64,000 bases of DNA from positions 143,707,787-143,771,786 of the forward strand of contig NC_035438.2 of assembly GCF_002127325.2 (NCBI RefSeq), given 5' to 3'. The notes below the pieces were generated by a model that was not told where the DNA came from, did not search any database, and was given only the letters and a program-made list of their open reading frames with translations. A program made the position numbers and the translations under genes. This document shows, piece by piece, positions 46,411 through 58,008 of the stretch. Every line of letters starts with the position of its first letter. Position 1 is the first letter of the stretch. The stretch is from Helianthus annuus (Eukaryota; Streptophyta; Magnoliopsida; Asterales; Asteraceae).

Positions 46411-46940
46411 ATATTATTTCATCGTAGTCCCTTTATGGACATTCGGGTTATGAAGCCCCTTATTGGACATATTATTTCGTTAAGATCCCTTGTGGACATG
46501 ATATTTTATCATAAATCCCTTTAAGGACATATTGTTTCAGTAATAAGTCCCATTGAGGACGTACCTTTGACAAAAAGTCCCTACGAGGACAATTGTTTGT
46601 TAACATCCCTTCATGGACATGTTATTTCATGAAAGTCCCAATGCGGACGTATTTTATAGTCCCTTTTCAGACTTATACTTCCTTTTAGTCCCTGCGTGGA
46701 CTATAGTTATTTAAAAGTCCATGTGAGGACACCTATACAGCAAAGCCCTTTTGTGTGCACACTGTACCAATATAGTCCTTTTATGGACATGTTATTTCAT
46801 TAGAATCCCTTTAGGGATATGCTATTTTGGTAATAGTCCCTTTGAGGACATAATATTTCATTATAACCCCTATATGGACTTATATTTTTCCTCTTAGTCC
46901 TCTGTGGACAATTATATTACTAAAAGTCCTAATTAGGGCA
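46411..46940 (+). repeat. O hairpin array 1, right part (18 units, 30-nt period)
   Basis: Continues 24420-24839 after T2. Unit starts include 46426, 46454, 46482, 46513, 46545, 46575, 46603, 46634, 46658, 46687, 46715, 46744, 46773, 46804, 46834, 46865, 46895 and 46925. If T2 and one target copy are removed, the first unit falls 30 nt after the last left unit, so the phase was intact before insertion. Paired arm changes again occur (ATCCC...GGGAT at 46804). Confidence 0.9.
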
Positions 46941-47990
46941 CTATTGTAAATTCCTAATAACTTAGGAAAGATTCAAAATTTTATGTAGGTACTCATTTCG
47001 TCCCTTATCCAACAATAGTTCGGAATTTTACTCAAACTTTATCGATCAGCCAAAAATTTTCAAATGATCCTCTTAATGGTATAACCTAGCCTATATGTTT
47101 ATGAACATGGATATGATGGTAAAACCCTCTTAAGATAATTAATCTTTGTTAACATCTGAGAACATGTTAACATTCCTATCTGTGTGACTTGAGAGACCAC
47201 ACTAGCTTCCAAAAGTACTTGGACTTTTCCAAGCCACCTTCATAGCCTATATGATCAATACGAATCATGGCTATCAAACGACAGTATGAAGAATACATCA
47301 AAACATCCAGTTAAGATGTATGCCATTGGGCGAAGGTGTATTCATGACAATGATAGTTTTATTTTATAAACATCTTGTCAAAAGGCGATGAACTATGTTC
47401 GACCCTTAAAAATCACTGATCCAAGAAATCATTGATTATATTTTAATTATCCTTGTGGCAAGGCCTTTTGTGCCATCACACTGCCCTTCGAGACAAGCCT
47501 GGTGCTATATGAGGATTTCTCTATGATATTGACATTGTGATCTTTATGATCCCCTGTCCAAGGTAATGAGCTGTGCTCAAGCCTAATAATCTACATGGTC
47601 AATGCGATCATGACTAAAATCATCAGTACGATGATTAAATCTGACATCCTTAATGATGTTTTGCCTAAGGGCTATATTATATTGTCCATCTGAGACCAGG
47701 CAATTGTAATATTTTGTGATTCTTTGCCCAAGGGGGTGAGCCATGCTCAAATCCCATAGTCTATATGATCATTGCAATCCTAACTGGTATCATCAATATA
47801 ATGATCATTATATTAATATCCTTTGTGATGAAATGCCTACGGGCTACACTTTACTCTATTGTCGATAAGACAAAGTTGTGGTGGTCTTTATGATCCCCTG
47901 TACAAAGTGGTGGGTTATACCTAACCCCAACAGTCTATATGATCAGTATGATCATGACTAATATCATCAAATGCAATGATGATATATGAA
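46941..47990 (+). other. O leader or degenerate interior between arrays
   Basis: No open gene. It contains repeated phrases such as GATCCCCTGTCCAAGG (about 47550 and 47895) and TATATGATCA, a more degenerate outer part of array 2. Confidence 0.5.
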
Positions 47991-48550
47991 TAGGGCTGCA
48001 AACGAACCAAACGAACACGAACAAGACCTTGTTCGTGTTCGTTTGTTAAGAAATATATGTGTTCGCGAACCGTTCACGAACACTTATCGAACGATATTTT
48101 ATGTTCGTGTTCATTTGTTAAGGAAATGAACTTGTTCGTGTTCGTTTGTGTTTGTTTGTTAACTTTAGGCAACGAACGTTGACGAACATAAATGAGCACA
48201 AAATAATGTTCATGAACACAAATGGAAACAAACGAACACAAACAATTGTTCATGAACAGAATATATAATACACCGACACTTATTAGATATTTAATTTGTA
48301 GGAATTTTGAACTATTTAAATATATAAAAACTAAAAATACTAATGAAGCATTGAACACAAACGAACATGTTACTGAATGTTCACGAACATAAACAAACGA
48401 ACATGACCTCTGTTCATGTTTGTTCATTTAACTAAACAGACGAAATTTCTTATTCGTGTTCGTTTGTTTAGTAAACAAACGAACACAATGAACTTCCCGC
48501 CGAACGGTTCACGAACTGTTCACCGAACGTTTAGTTCGTTTGCAGCCCTA
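47991..48550. mobile_element. hAT-type MITE (560 bp)
   Basis: Perfect 17-bp terminal inverted repeats TAGGGCTGCAAACGAAC and GTTCGTTTGCAGCCCTA. An 8-bp target duplication TATATGAA (47983-47990 and 48551-48558) is diagnostic of hAT elements. The interior is many copies of GTTCGTGTTCGTTTG in both orientations and could fold over its whole length. No transposase. Confidence 0.92.
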
Positions 48551-48799
48551 TATATGAAAATCCATTAGTGATGTCAATTGGGTTACCTTTGTGCCAAATA
48601 AGTCATCTTTAGAGACAACAACAGTTGTAGTTTATGACTCCCTGTCCAAGGGTGAAGAACTATGTTCAAACCTGGAAGCCTGTAATCCAATAAGATTACG
48701 GCTTATAAACTAATGTCCTTGATGACAAAACAATGAGTTATGTTTTCAAGTCATTCATGACAAGCTAATGTGCTATTGTTGTCATTCGTGACAAGTTAA

Positions 48800-49210
48800 C
48801 ATATTAAGTGTTAACATTCCTAAACACAGGCTTTTGTGCCAGCATTGATAAATGTCCTCCGTGACAGGCCTTGGTGCCATATCCTATAATGTCATTGTAA
48901 TGAGGCCACTTTGAGCCATATCTAAATGTCCTTTGTGACAAGGCCTTTGTGCCATATAATCATTTATGTCCTTCATGACTAGGCTTTATGCCATATATTT
49001 TTACGTCCTTCGTGACGGGCAATTATGCCATATATGTATATAATTATAATAAAAGTCATGTAAGGCTAGCCTTCGAGCTATTCATAATCGTCCTTGTGAC
49101 AAAGGCAGTTGTGACAATGATCCCCTGTCAGGCAGGTATTGGACTCACTCCAAACCTTAAATGCCACTGATGGTCCTTTTGTGACCGAGGCTAAATGTAA
49201 TGGGTATACA
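48800..49210 (+). repeat. O hairpin array 2 (about 37-nt period)
   Basis: Clearest units begin at 48854, 48890, 48928, 48968, 49005, 49055 and 49090. Each has two short inverted repeats: GTCCTTyGTGAC, then GGCCTTTGTGCC or a variant, followed by ATAT. Looser units reach back to about 47440. Same layout as array 1 but a different sequence. Confidence 0.75.
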
Positions 49211-49480
49211 TTCAAATAACATTCATTAGGAATGTTTGGAAAATAATAGCCTATATGGTTTATGGACGCCGTGGCGGATCTATGTCAGGTCATCAGGATA
49301 ATGACTAACAATTTCTTAACATGGTGGTTAGTACCAAGTTTCGAGTATGGCAAACTCGAATGAGGTGGATAGCAGTCGCGATACTATTAAGGCGACAAAA
49401 GCTAATAATGCTACAACATAAACCTCAATATTATTGGAGTTAGTCTCCAAGCTGTGGTTGACGCAGCAGTTTGAAAGGCC

Positions 49481-49864
49481 ATGGAAAAGGTCATGAAACA
49501 GTTCAAAGAGCCGAATGTTTCTCGCTCTAAATTTCATTCAAAACCTCAATCAATTGCTCATGAAAAGAGCTTTGTTCACACTTCAAATGTGAAGGATGAA
49601 CCAAGGGAGGAGGATAACTCCCAGAAAATCAAGGGGAAAGAGCAAATTACGGGCTTAATAAGAACCATCAAAAGTTCAGTAAGAAGCCTGTATGTAAAGA
49701 ATTGCTATAAAAGACACTGGGGACAGTGTCGAATAAATCAAAAACCAGAGCAGTGTGACATCTGCAAAGGAACCGGTCATCAGTCCCATGAATGTAGGGA
49801 CATGTGGAATACAGTCTGTTACGACTGTGGTGAGAAAGGCCACGCCAGAACTAAATGCCATTAA
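49481..49864 (+). pseudogene. gag: O gag remnant with two zinc knuckles
   Basis: Open stretch ending TAA 49862-49864. It carries CYKRHWGQC, then CDICKGTGHQSHEC and CYDCGEKGHARTKC, both CX2CX4HX4C. This is the nucleocapsid end of a Tekay-like gag; the N-terminal core is not recognisable upstream. Confidence 0.75.
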
Positions 49865-51622
49865 GTTGCCAAAGAAGGCGCAGCTAAGTCCGCAAAGACT
49901 AAGAAAAGAAATGCCTGAACTCACCTGATAAATGCCAAGAGGCAGTGCATGATGTCATCAAGTACATTCCTTATCATTTACCAATGATAATTTCTGCTAA
50001 GTGTCCTGTTTTAATACAGGCAATAATAAGTCTTTCATAGACCATAAGCTTAGCAAAACTTTGATGATATTCATAAGAACTCTAGCTTCTAAGTCAGATA
50101 GAACTTACCAATGAAACCTAAGAGACCGATTCTTCTATTATCGGCGATGATCCTTCTGTAAAATCTAAGAGTACTCTTTCTTTGAATAGAGTACAACAAT
50201 ATATGTTATTTTAAATTATTTTTCTTTTCTCATTGATTTTATCAACTGCGAGGGCCATCTATGTTTGACAAAAGCGCCATATGAGGATTTGCGTATCCCA
50301 GTGCGTCCCATAGATTATGTCCATGCCTAATCAGTATGGAAGTTTAATACATGGGGCCACTAAGATATTCCAATGGTCATATTGTACTAAAGTCAGCTAG
50401 TGGTATTCAAAGAAGATATCCATAATAGAAATGCCTATGTAAGCGTCTCTACTTAAGGCATCCGTGCACTCGTAACTCAGATATGTCATTTGCATGACAC
50501 AATCGTCGGTAAGTGGACCAAAGTTAAAGATTGAAGCTACCCCTATCATATTTGGATAACTAGATTTTCTCAGTTGAACTACCCTGTTTGACCTCTTGAG
50601 AGGCAAGGTGGAATTAAGATTTACATCCTATGAAGAGCTGTATCTATTACAGAAACACAATATCGGTTAGCATCAATGGACATGGAAGAACTGAGAGCTA
50701 ACCAGGTGAGTTTATGGAGAAAGGCTTGTACAACCTAGCGCATCATCTTAACAGCCCTGATTATTGTTGATAAAGGAAAGCATGATGCAATACGCTTGTG
50801 CATTGATTACTGCAACCTACTAGGAAACGATTAAGAATCGTTATTAGCTACCCAGGATCGTCGATTTGTTCGACTAATTATGAGGGTAAATGATTCCTTA
50901 AGATTGATTCGGGTAATAGTTGGGATAACTATCTCACCCTAATTAAGTTCTCCTATAACTGATAGCATTATATAAGCATCAAGGCTACTCCTTTGGAGAC
51001 CTTGTTTGGGAGAAATGGCCAACGCCCATTGGTTGGGTAGGAAAATTGGGAAAGCCCAATTATCAGGATCTGAGATCTGTCTTAAAGACGATGGATAGGA
51101 TATTATGAATCCGTAATCGTCTGAAAACTGCCAGTAATTGGCAATAGAGCAAAGCGAAAGAAGGGCGCAGGTCTCTTAAAGTTCCAAATGGGGAACAAGA
51201 CTCTATTGAAAAATATCAATATGAAAGGGTACGATACGTTTCAGTATAAAGGGCAAGTTAAGCCTTGGATATATAAATCGTTCGAGATCATCGAATGTGA
51301 CGGCAGTATAGCTCATAAGCTAAACTTGCCAAGGAGCACGGTGGAATTCACGATGTGTTCCACATTTCTAACTTAAGAAAATGCCTAGCTGATAAATCGC
51401 TAGCAATGTCTTGTAAAGACGTATAGAATAAGGAAAGCCTGAGGTTTATTGAAAGACCTATATCGATCAAAGATCGACAGGTTAAAAAGCTCCGAAAAGA
51501 AGCATGTAACTATTGAATAGGTCAATTGGAATGCCCGTAAAGGTCCCTAAATACTGTGGAAGTTAAGTCCATTATACGACAGAAAGTACTTCCATCTTTT
51601 TGAGCAAATCTCGGGGTCAAGA
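49865..51622 (+). pseudogene. pol: O pol remnants: RT, integrase, chromodomain-like
   Basis: Heavily decayed. At about 50785-50830 the codons for AIRLCIDYCNLL resemble the RT motif MRLCIDYRNLN. At about 50968-51100 ATPFETLFGRNGQRP and what follows resemble the integrase C-terminus. At 51188-51376 LLKNINMKGYDTFQYKGQVKPWIYKSFEIIE and HISNLRKCLADKS are the GPY-type module. At about 51455-51600 RPISIKDRQVKKLRKEACNY and WNARK-like sequence resembles a chromodomain. Numerous stops and shifts; large parts are missing. P inserted at the end. Confidence 0.65.
51618..51622. other. P target site duplication, left
   Basis: CAAGA at 51618-51622, repeated at 58452-58456. Confidence 0.9.
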
Positions 51623-52065
51623 TGTAGGATCGTGTTTCAACCTGATTGAGTCGTTCAGAGGTAATTCTATCAAATACAGGTGCGGAAAACAAGTATTTGA
51701 CTCAGGAACAGCTTGAATATCACTTTAAACACCTTCTCTATTGATATATAACAGATTCTGGTACAATCTCGATCCGGTAGCACCTCGGTACGAGTTTCGA
51801 CAAAACGTTACAACTGATTCGCGCTAGGGACTTTTATAGACTAGCAGGTCCGCTCCAAAGACACAAGACCACATAAGCGGACCGACTTTGTACAGATGAG
51901 CGGATCTAACTTTTGACATATAAGCGGACCTAACATGTCCCTATAAGCGAACCTCACACTAAATTCCTATACAATCTCCTATATTCTCGTACAAATTGCC
52001 CTGATCTAACATTCTAATACTATAACTCGATCTAAGACGAAGTCAACAGATGAAATGCACCAACA
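51623..52065 (-). repeat. P left LTR (3' LTR)
   Basis: 443 bp, TGTAGGATCG...CACCAACA. Minus-strand TATA-like CTATAAAAG at about 51831-51839. Motif copies AGCGGACC/AGCGAACC at 51875, 51899, 51923 and 51946 (23-24 nt apart) and one inverted copy at 51848. Confidence 0.92.
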
Positions 52066-53982
52066 GACTCCCCCTCAGATGTTGATGGAGTGCCATCGAG
52101 TCATACCACACTGTTGTGTCTTCACATCTTCTGTCTAGATCAGCCACTGGGCTTTTCTCTCTATCTTCGTCTCTTTCTCTTCTCATCAACAGACTCCCTC
52201 TCACAAGAACTTTGACATCTTTTGATTTTGTTTAGTCCAACTCATACTCCCTCTCAAAAATTACATAATCTTCCTCAGATGTTGAAATTTCCTGCATAAA
52301 CTCTACCACAAACATAAGATACATGACAAATTTTTACACAAATAAACATGCACCAACTCAGACTCTCTCATGTGTACCAACATTTAACTCCCTCTCAATT
52401 CTCTATATGTATGATGAACCACTTGAAAAGGTTAGATTATGAAAACATTTAATTTCACACACACACTCCCCCTCAAATATTGCTCATCATGTTTAGCACT
52501 TTGAATTTTGAAAATCTGTTTTTCAATACCAGTTATCGAAAATCTTTTTGTATTTTCAAAAGTTTATGCTAAAACACACTAAAAATATTTTTGGAATTTT
52601 TAATGTAATGAAATGAAATGCAGAAATAAACTATTTACAGACAATATTTGTGTGAGTTCGTGCAAGATGATCATATCAGTTTTTGAGACAAATCACCAAC
52701 ACCGTTAAGCTTTAAACATACTCAGATCTAAACAATTTACCTAGATTGTCAGTATGTTTGTCCACTTAAATTTTCACACAGACTTCAATTGATTCGAGAT
52801 ACGATATTAATGTTTTAGAGACTTAAACTTAATTGTGTATCACTCCACTTGAATATACTCCTGTATCCAGATCCCAAATATTCAGTCTTACAGGTGAGTA
52901 TACCACAGATGATATCTGTAAAGGGGTAATGTGCGAGGGCCGTGAGAGCTCAGGTCGATACTTTCGTATACGCAGAGAGATGACGGATTCGACTTTTTGG
53001 TGTGTCCCCTTTAGAGGATCTTTTGATTACAACAGCAGCGACTATCAATTTTATTGTTTCATCAGCTTGCTGAGGGCGATGCTATGTTTCAAGCATTTTG
53101 CAGAAAGCATTATCCGGGGACTAGGTCAGAACTTCCATTCAGCAGAAGTCCCGGGATAATACCCAAGATATCAATGAGTATAAAGACCTAGTATCTCAGA
53201 ATACGGGACCTTTCAAACAAGATTTCGGGGGTTACCCATATATTCATGAATAGTGACCCACGAATCAAGTAAGTTTGATTTAGATTTATATCTCGTTTCA
53301 ATTTACTAAATGTGCGAAAATCTACTGACACATCCGCAGTAAGATCATTTATCACATTTTGACTTTCCAATTCTTTAGTATGTTGTGATAGTCCACTGAT
53401 GTACTATCATTTCCTCTTTTATGCAACAAAAACTCATTTTTGATTTTATCATGTTTTTGACTTTTTCAAATTTTCTAATGTTTTTGGATTTTCTGAAATT
53501 TTCTTACTCCCCCTAAAATGCAAACACATTAATGAAAATATGAAAACAAATTGTATAGAAACATGACAACCGATATCAAATCACCTCAAATCGCCATTCA
53601 CTAGGCATAAACAATCATAATCCCCTATCAACAAACTATTTTCCCATTTAGATTTCAAAACACTTAAGTTTGTTTTAATCAAAATGGTTTTTCCGGAAAA
53701 TAAGTTTGATTGATTTTACCACTTGTAGATTTATCAAACAAATGTTCGGGGATGTGGTTCATCATCTTGTCTTCCAACCAAAAGTAGGAAAATACAAGTA
53801 CACATTAATGTCCTTGATTTACCATATGCAATCAAATCATCTAACCACTTGTAATTATAACCAACAAACATAAACAAACCTCTTTACCATTTGTATGATT
53901 GACGTTACCGAATAAAACTCAAGAAATATGCCGATTCATGCTCCACGCTTACCAACCTGGGAGCTCCGGCAAGTCCTGAGAC
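52066..53982 (-). other. P PPT and 3' non-coding region, no pol
   Basis: The PPT (minus-strand CTGAGGGGGAGTC) abuts the LTR at 52066-52078. The rest is about 1.9 kb without a supported gene. Several blocks are shared with the 3' region of C1 (3939-5817), including CACTGATGTACTATCATTT and TACTCCCCCTAAAAT. Confidence 0.7.
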
Positions 53983-56900
53983 TTACTGTTCATAAAATGT
54001 ACCATCCCAGTCACAAACCAGGGATGGTTCAACCTTTTCTTTCGTTGTTTTCTTTTCATAAAATTCTTTAACTCCATTGACTTTTCGATCAACCATCTTT
54101 CCAAAGATATTCTTTACTTTGGAGTTAAAGACCTTCTCAGCATCAAATTCCTTCTTAACAACCCATTTCTGATTGTCAGATTTAGCTCTCTTCTTGTAGA
54201 ACTTGTTCGAACTCTCACCAATTTCAAATATAGAATCTTGAAACAACTTTGTTCTATCAATTGGTGATTCGAACGCAAGCACTTTCTCTTTGACTTTACG
54301 AAATACTCCCTGTTTTGATTGTATTGCATTAGAACAATCTTTTGCAATATGTCCAATAGTGTTGCATCGGAAACAGGTTCTCGTATCTCTCTTCTGTTCC
54401 TCTTGCTTCTTCGCAAGGAACTCACTATTTGATTGTCTCCAGAAACTTGTCTTTTCTTCTTCATCAGTTGATGTGCCTGAAACAAATGACATTTTGGATT
54501 TAAAATCACGAACATATTTTTCATTTTTCTGTTTTTCTGTAGGAATAAAACCTAAACCTTTCTTTTTGAAATTACCATTATGGTTTGATTTCTTTTGGAA
54601 ACCTGAACCAGAACTGTAATTCTTTTTCTTGTTTAATCTCTGTTGAACTCTTGAAGTGTAATATCTTGGTTTTTCATTAAGACATAAGCCTTTTATTTCA
54701 GAAATATTGATTTCTGTGAGTATGAAAACCTTTTTTATCAAATCAGTTTTGACACCTCTTATTGGAAACTCTTTATCAGAATATAATTTGTCAGGATCAT
54801 TCAAAGTGTATGCCACTTTAAACAATCCATCATCCAAATTAGATTTTGACAATAAAAACTTTCTATCATAAACCAATTTGCCCTGTTTTTCTGTTTGACT
54901 CTGTGTGCATGACCCAGACTTTGACTATTCCACATCATCACTCTCTAACACATGATCCACGACTTTCTTCATTAATTGAGACTGTTGATCAGTGTCAGAC
55001 GATGTAAACACAACATCAATACTTTCTGGAAGATTAACTGACGACTCTGACTCCCACTGTAAATTTGTGGCCTTTTTGACTCTTTCATCGTTAGGATATC
55101 TGGGCAAATACCCATTTTCCAGCGGGGGTGGACACTTATTGTAACTGACACCTTTCTTCTTACCAGATGAAACCTTTTCAGTGTCTTTTTTCTTGTCACT
55201 TTTCTTTTTGTCAGCAGTCTTTTCATCAACACCTTTTCCAACTTCTTTCTCTTCAGTTACCTCATCATCTTCCCATACCTTCATACTTTCAACTGTCGGA
55301 TAAATCCTGTCAATAACATAGGAAGTACATGAGTAACTTTTTAATAAACGATTTACTCGTTCAGTTTCAATTCTTTGCAACTCAAGCTTTTGTTCCAAAG
55401 CAGCACATTTCTCAATGTAATTGTTTACAACTTTCTGTTTTGTCATGAACGCTCCCTGAAGAGTCTTCATTACTACAGCTTGTTCTTCACTTGTTTGATT
55501 GTACTGATTCATTGTCTTGTTCAGCACATCATAAGACTCCTTCAGACTATTCAAGTTCTAAATCAACATGCTATTCTGCTTCTTCTGTCACCTTTTGCCT
55601 TCTCACCACCGGCACCTCTTCATCATCACTACTCACCGGTGTCTTGATCTTCTTCGTTTTCTTCTTGACTTTTTCGTCTTCGCTATCACTCTCAGCAAGC
55701 AACTTCATATCTTCTTTATATTTTCTTGCCCAATATTCCGTATCATCATCACTATCATCTACAACCTTTGCTGTAAAAGCAGTGTAAGCTGTAGTTTGAT
55801 CAGGAATATAATCATCCCAAGTGAAATTTGCCCAGCTAAAACCCTCTGGTAATCTCTCATCATCTTGATCAATTATCAAAGCACTACCATCCTTTCTTTT
55901 TCCAAACACTCTATCACTATTACCCACACAAGCTCTTTTTCCCGAATCTTCAATCACATCTCTTCCCTGTGCAGTTTGAGCTTGATGTTTAGGTTGTTGA
56001 GATGATTGACCAACTTGGTGATAAATGGCTTTGCGATAGTAATTGTTGTTGTTGTTAAACGGATTTTGAGCTCCACTTGCTTCTCGATTAGTGCACTCTC
56101 TCTTAAAGTGTCCTTTTTCCCTGCACCGAAAACAAGTAACTTTAGATTTGTCAAAACCTAAAGTAGAAACATTCGCATCACGAAGATCATCTCTCCACGT
56201 GATTTGTTTGAATTTCTCAGCTCTCCGTAAAACACTAGCCAGACACCACTTTATGTCCATCAGCTCCATCTCTTCTGCATCTATCTGGTCGTAATCTTCT
56301 TTGGTTGGCATTGGATTGCCGATACGACCTGCAACAAAACAAGTGTAAGATTCCAAAACCATTCCTAATAAAGACATTTGGTTTTTGGCAACTTCTTCAG
56401 AATAATCTTGATCATTTTCAAGATTTAACACTATGTTACACTGTAGTTTTCTCCCGTTTTTAGTTGTAGCGATGTTTGGATCATATGATGAAAATGAAGT
56501 GAAACTAGTTTTGCTGTTGGACCCCGATGATGGACTTCCGGATGAGTTTTTAGCACTGTAGGCAGTTTCAACCTTTGGAGATAAATTTGAAGACTTCTTC
56601 TAATTCACCCCTGCCTTATAATACAGCCCGATGTCCTGTTCACCATCGAAATCTTTCATTCTGATCACTTTTCTCTGTTCCATTTCCTGAGCCTCTATTT
56701 TCTCAATGAACTTACTGAGCGTCAGATTACTGAAACCTTTCTTGTTTCTGAGCATCATCAAATATGTGCCCCACGTCTCATAAGGCAATGCATCAGCAAG
56801 CTTCTCAATCAGCTCATCAGTACTCTTCTCAATACTTAACCTTTTCATATTTGCAAGCAGATTACAATAACGTTCAATAATCTCTCTCGTACTCTCATTC

Positions 56901-57369
56901 TTTAACCCACGGAACAAATCGAATTCTTTCTTTAGAAGAGATTTTTTACTCTTAACCATCTCCTCACTTCCTCTAAACTTCGATCGCAAAGCTTTCCAGA
57001 TCGAATAAGAAGTTCCATTATGCTGTAGAAGAACCATGATATCTTCCTTCACTGCCTGTTGAAGAAGACTAAGCATCATTTCTCATCTTTGTACTTCTTC
57101 CTAGCATCAGCAGTAAGATCTTTAATCGGAATGGGTTCTTCGTCATCGTTCAATGGTCGAACATACTTCGTCTCTACGCATTCCCAAGCATCAAGATAAT
57201 TCGCTTGAACCCAATTCTCAAACCTACCTTCCCAACCTTTAAATTCTTCTATGTTCATGAGCCTTGGTGGTTTTTGCATTGTGCCCGTTTCGTTTTCAAG
57301 CATCGTATTTTGTCCGAGAGTGATTGGGGTTACTGGGGTAGCGAATGCGTTGAAGAATTCTTCGTCCAT
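53983..57369 (-). pseudogene. gag: P gag, extended type (broken)
   Basis: Starts ATG 57369 (MDEEFFNAFATP, as in Q). N-terminal gag to 57076; a one-base loss near 57077 shifts the frame; core to TAG 56600-56602 (MMLSLLQQAVKEDIMVLL, KKEFDLFRGLKNES). Then 56431-55571 with DAEEMELMDIKWCLASVLRR and knuckle CFRCREKGHFKREC. A further shift near 55560 leads to a coiled-coil part with YNKCPPP (55554-54925). After TAG 54925-54927 comes 54876-53983, with YSDKEFPIRGV and second knuckle CFRCNTIGHIAKDC. Same domain order as C1 gag. Would have formed particles before it decayed. Confidence 0.82.
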
Positions 57370-57436
57370 TTTCAAATTTTTAAAATTTTTCACTAACAGC
57401 TGTAAAAGCGAACTAAGTATTTTGAACAGTACACAA

Positions 57437-57800
57437 AAGCAAAACTATGATATTGTCAGAAAAGCGAACCAAACAAGTTCACTCGAGCGGACCAAACTTA
57501 TTCATTCGAGCGGACCAATCTGTGTACGGATGAGCGAACCAGATTGCAGATTGGATACAAAAGCGGACCAACAAAACCTTTGGAGCGGATCTGTATCACA
57601 GTGTTACTTTGAGCGGACCTGACCAGAACTTTTGAGCGGACCTCCTGAAGTTTGTATCTAAGAGCGAATCTACCCTGTACGTTGGAGCGGATCTCTTCGA
57701 AATATGGAGCGAACCAGCCTGAAACTGTAACTACGAGCGGACCAGTGGTGTACACAGGAGCGAACCTATAAATTGACCAGAAAAGCGAACCACATTCGGA
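57437..57800 (-). repeat. P leader array: about 15 motifs every 22-29 nt
   Basis: On the plus strand AGCG(G/A)(A)(C/T)C-type motifs start at 57463, 57486, 57509, 57533, 57562, 57584, 57612, 57635, 57663, 57686, 57708, 57736, 57759 and 57783 (a degenerate AGCAAAAC at 57437). Element-sense reading is GGTCCGCTC or GGTTCGCT. Mean spacing about 24.5 nt; sequence between motifs is unrelated. Lies between PBS and gag. Confidence 0.92.
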
Positions 57801-57993
57801 CATCAATTTGACCCATTTTTCCTTCGAATTTTGACACCAAACATTTAAGGGTTTGTCTCTGTATAGTTGCGCACAATCCCTGAGATTTTGAGCTAATTCT
57901 GACCGTTGGAAATGTTTGAAACAGAAAAAGAAGGTGTAGAAGACAGAAATTTTGAAGAATCTCAGCTATTCTCTGTAGAACTCCTTCTCCTGA

Positions 57994-58006
57994 AGCTCTG
58001 ATACCA
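57994..58006 (-). other. P primer binding site
   Basis: The minus strand reads TTGGTATCAGAGC, iMet type, two bases from the right LTR (58009). Confidence 0.88.
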
Positions 58007-58008
58007 AT

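Noticed and set aside
55375..55852. Plus-strand Phe/Leu/Ser-rich frames inside P
   Set aside because: Shadows of the acidic, lysine-rich gag on the minus strand.
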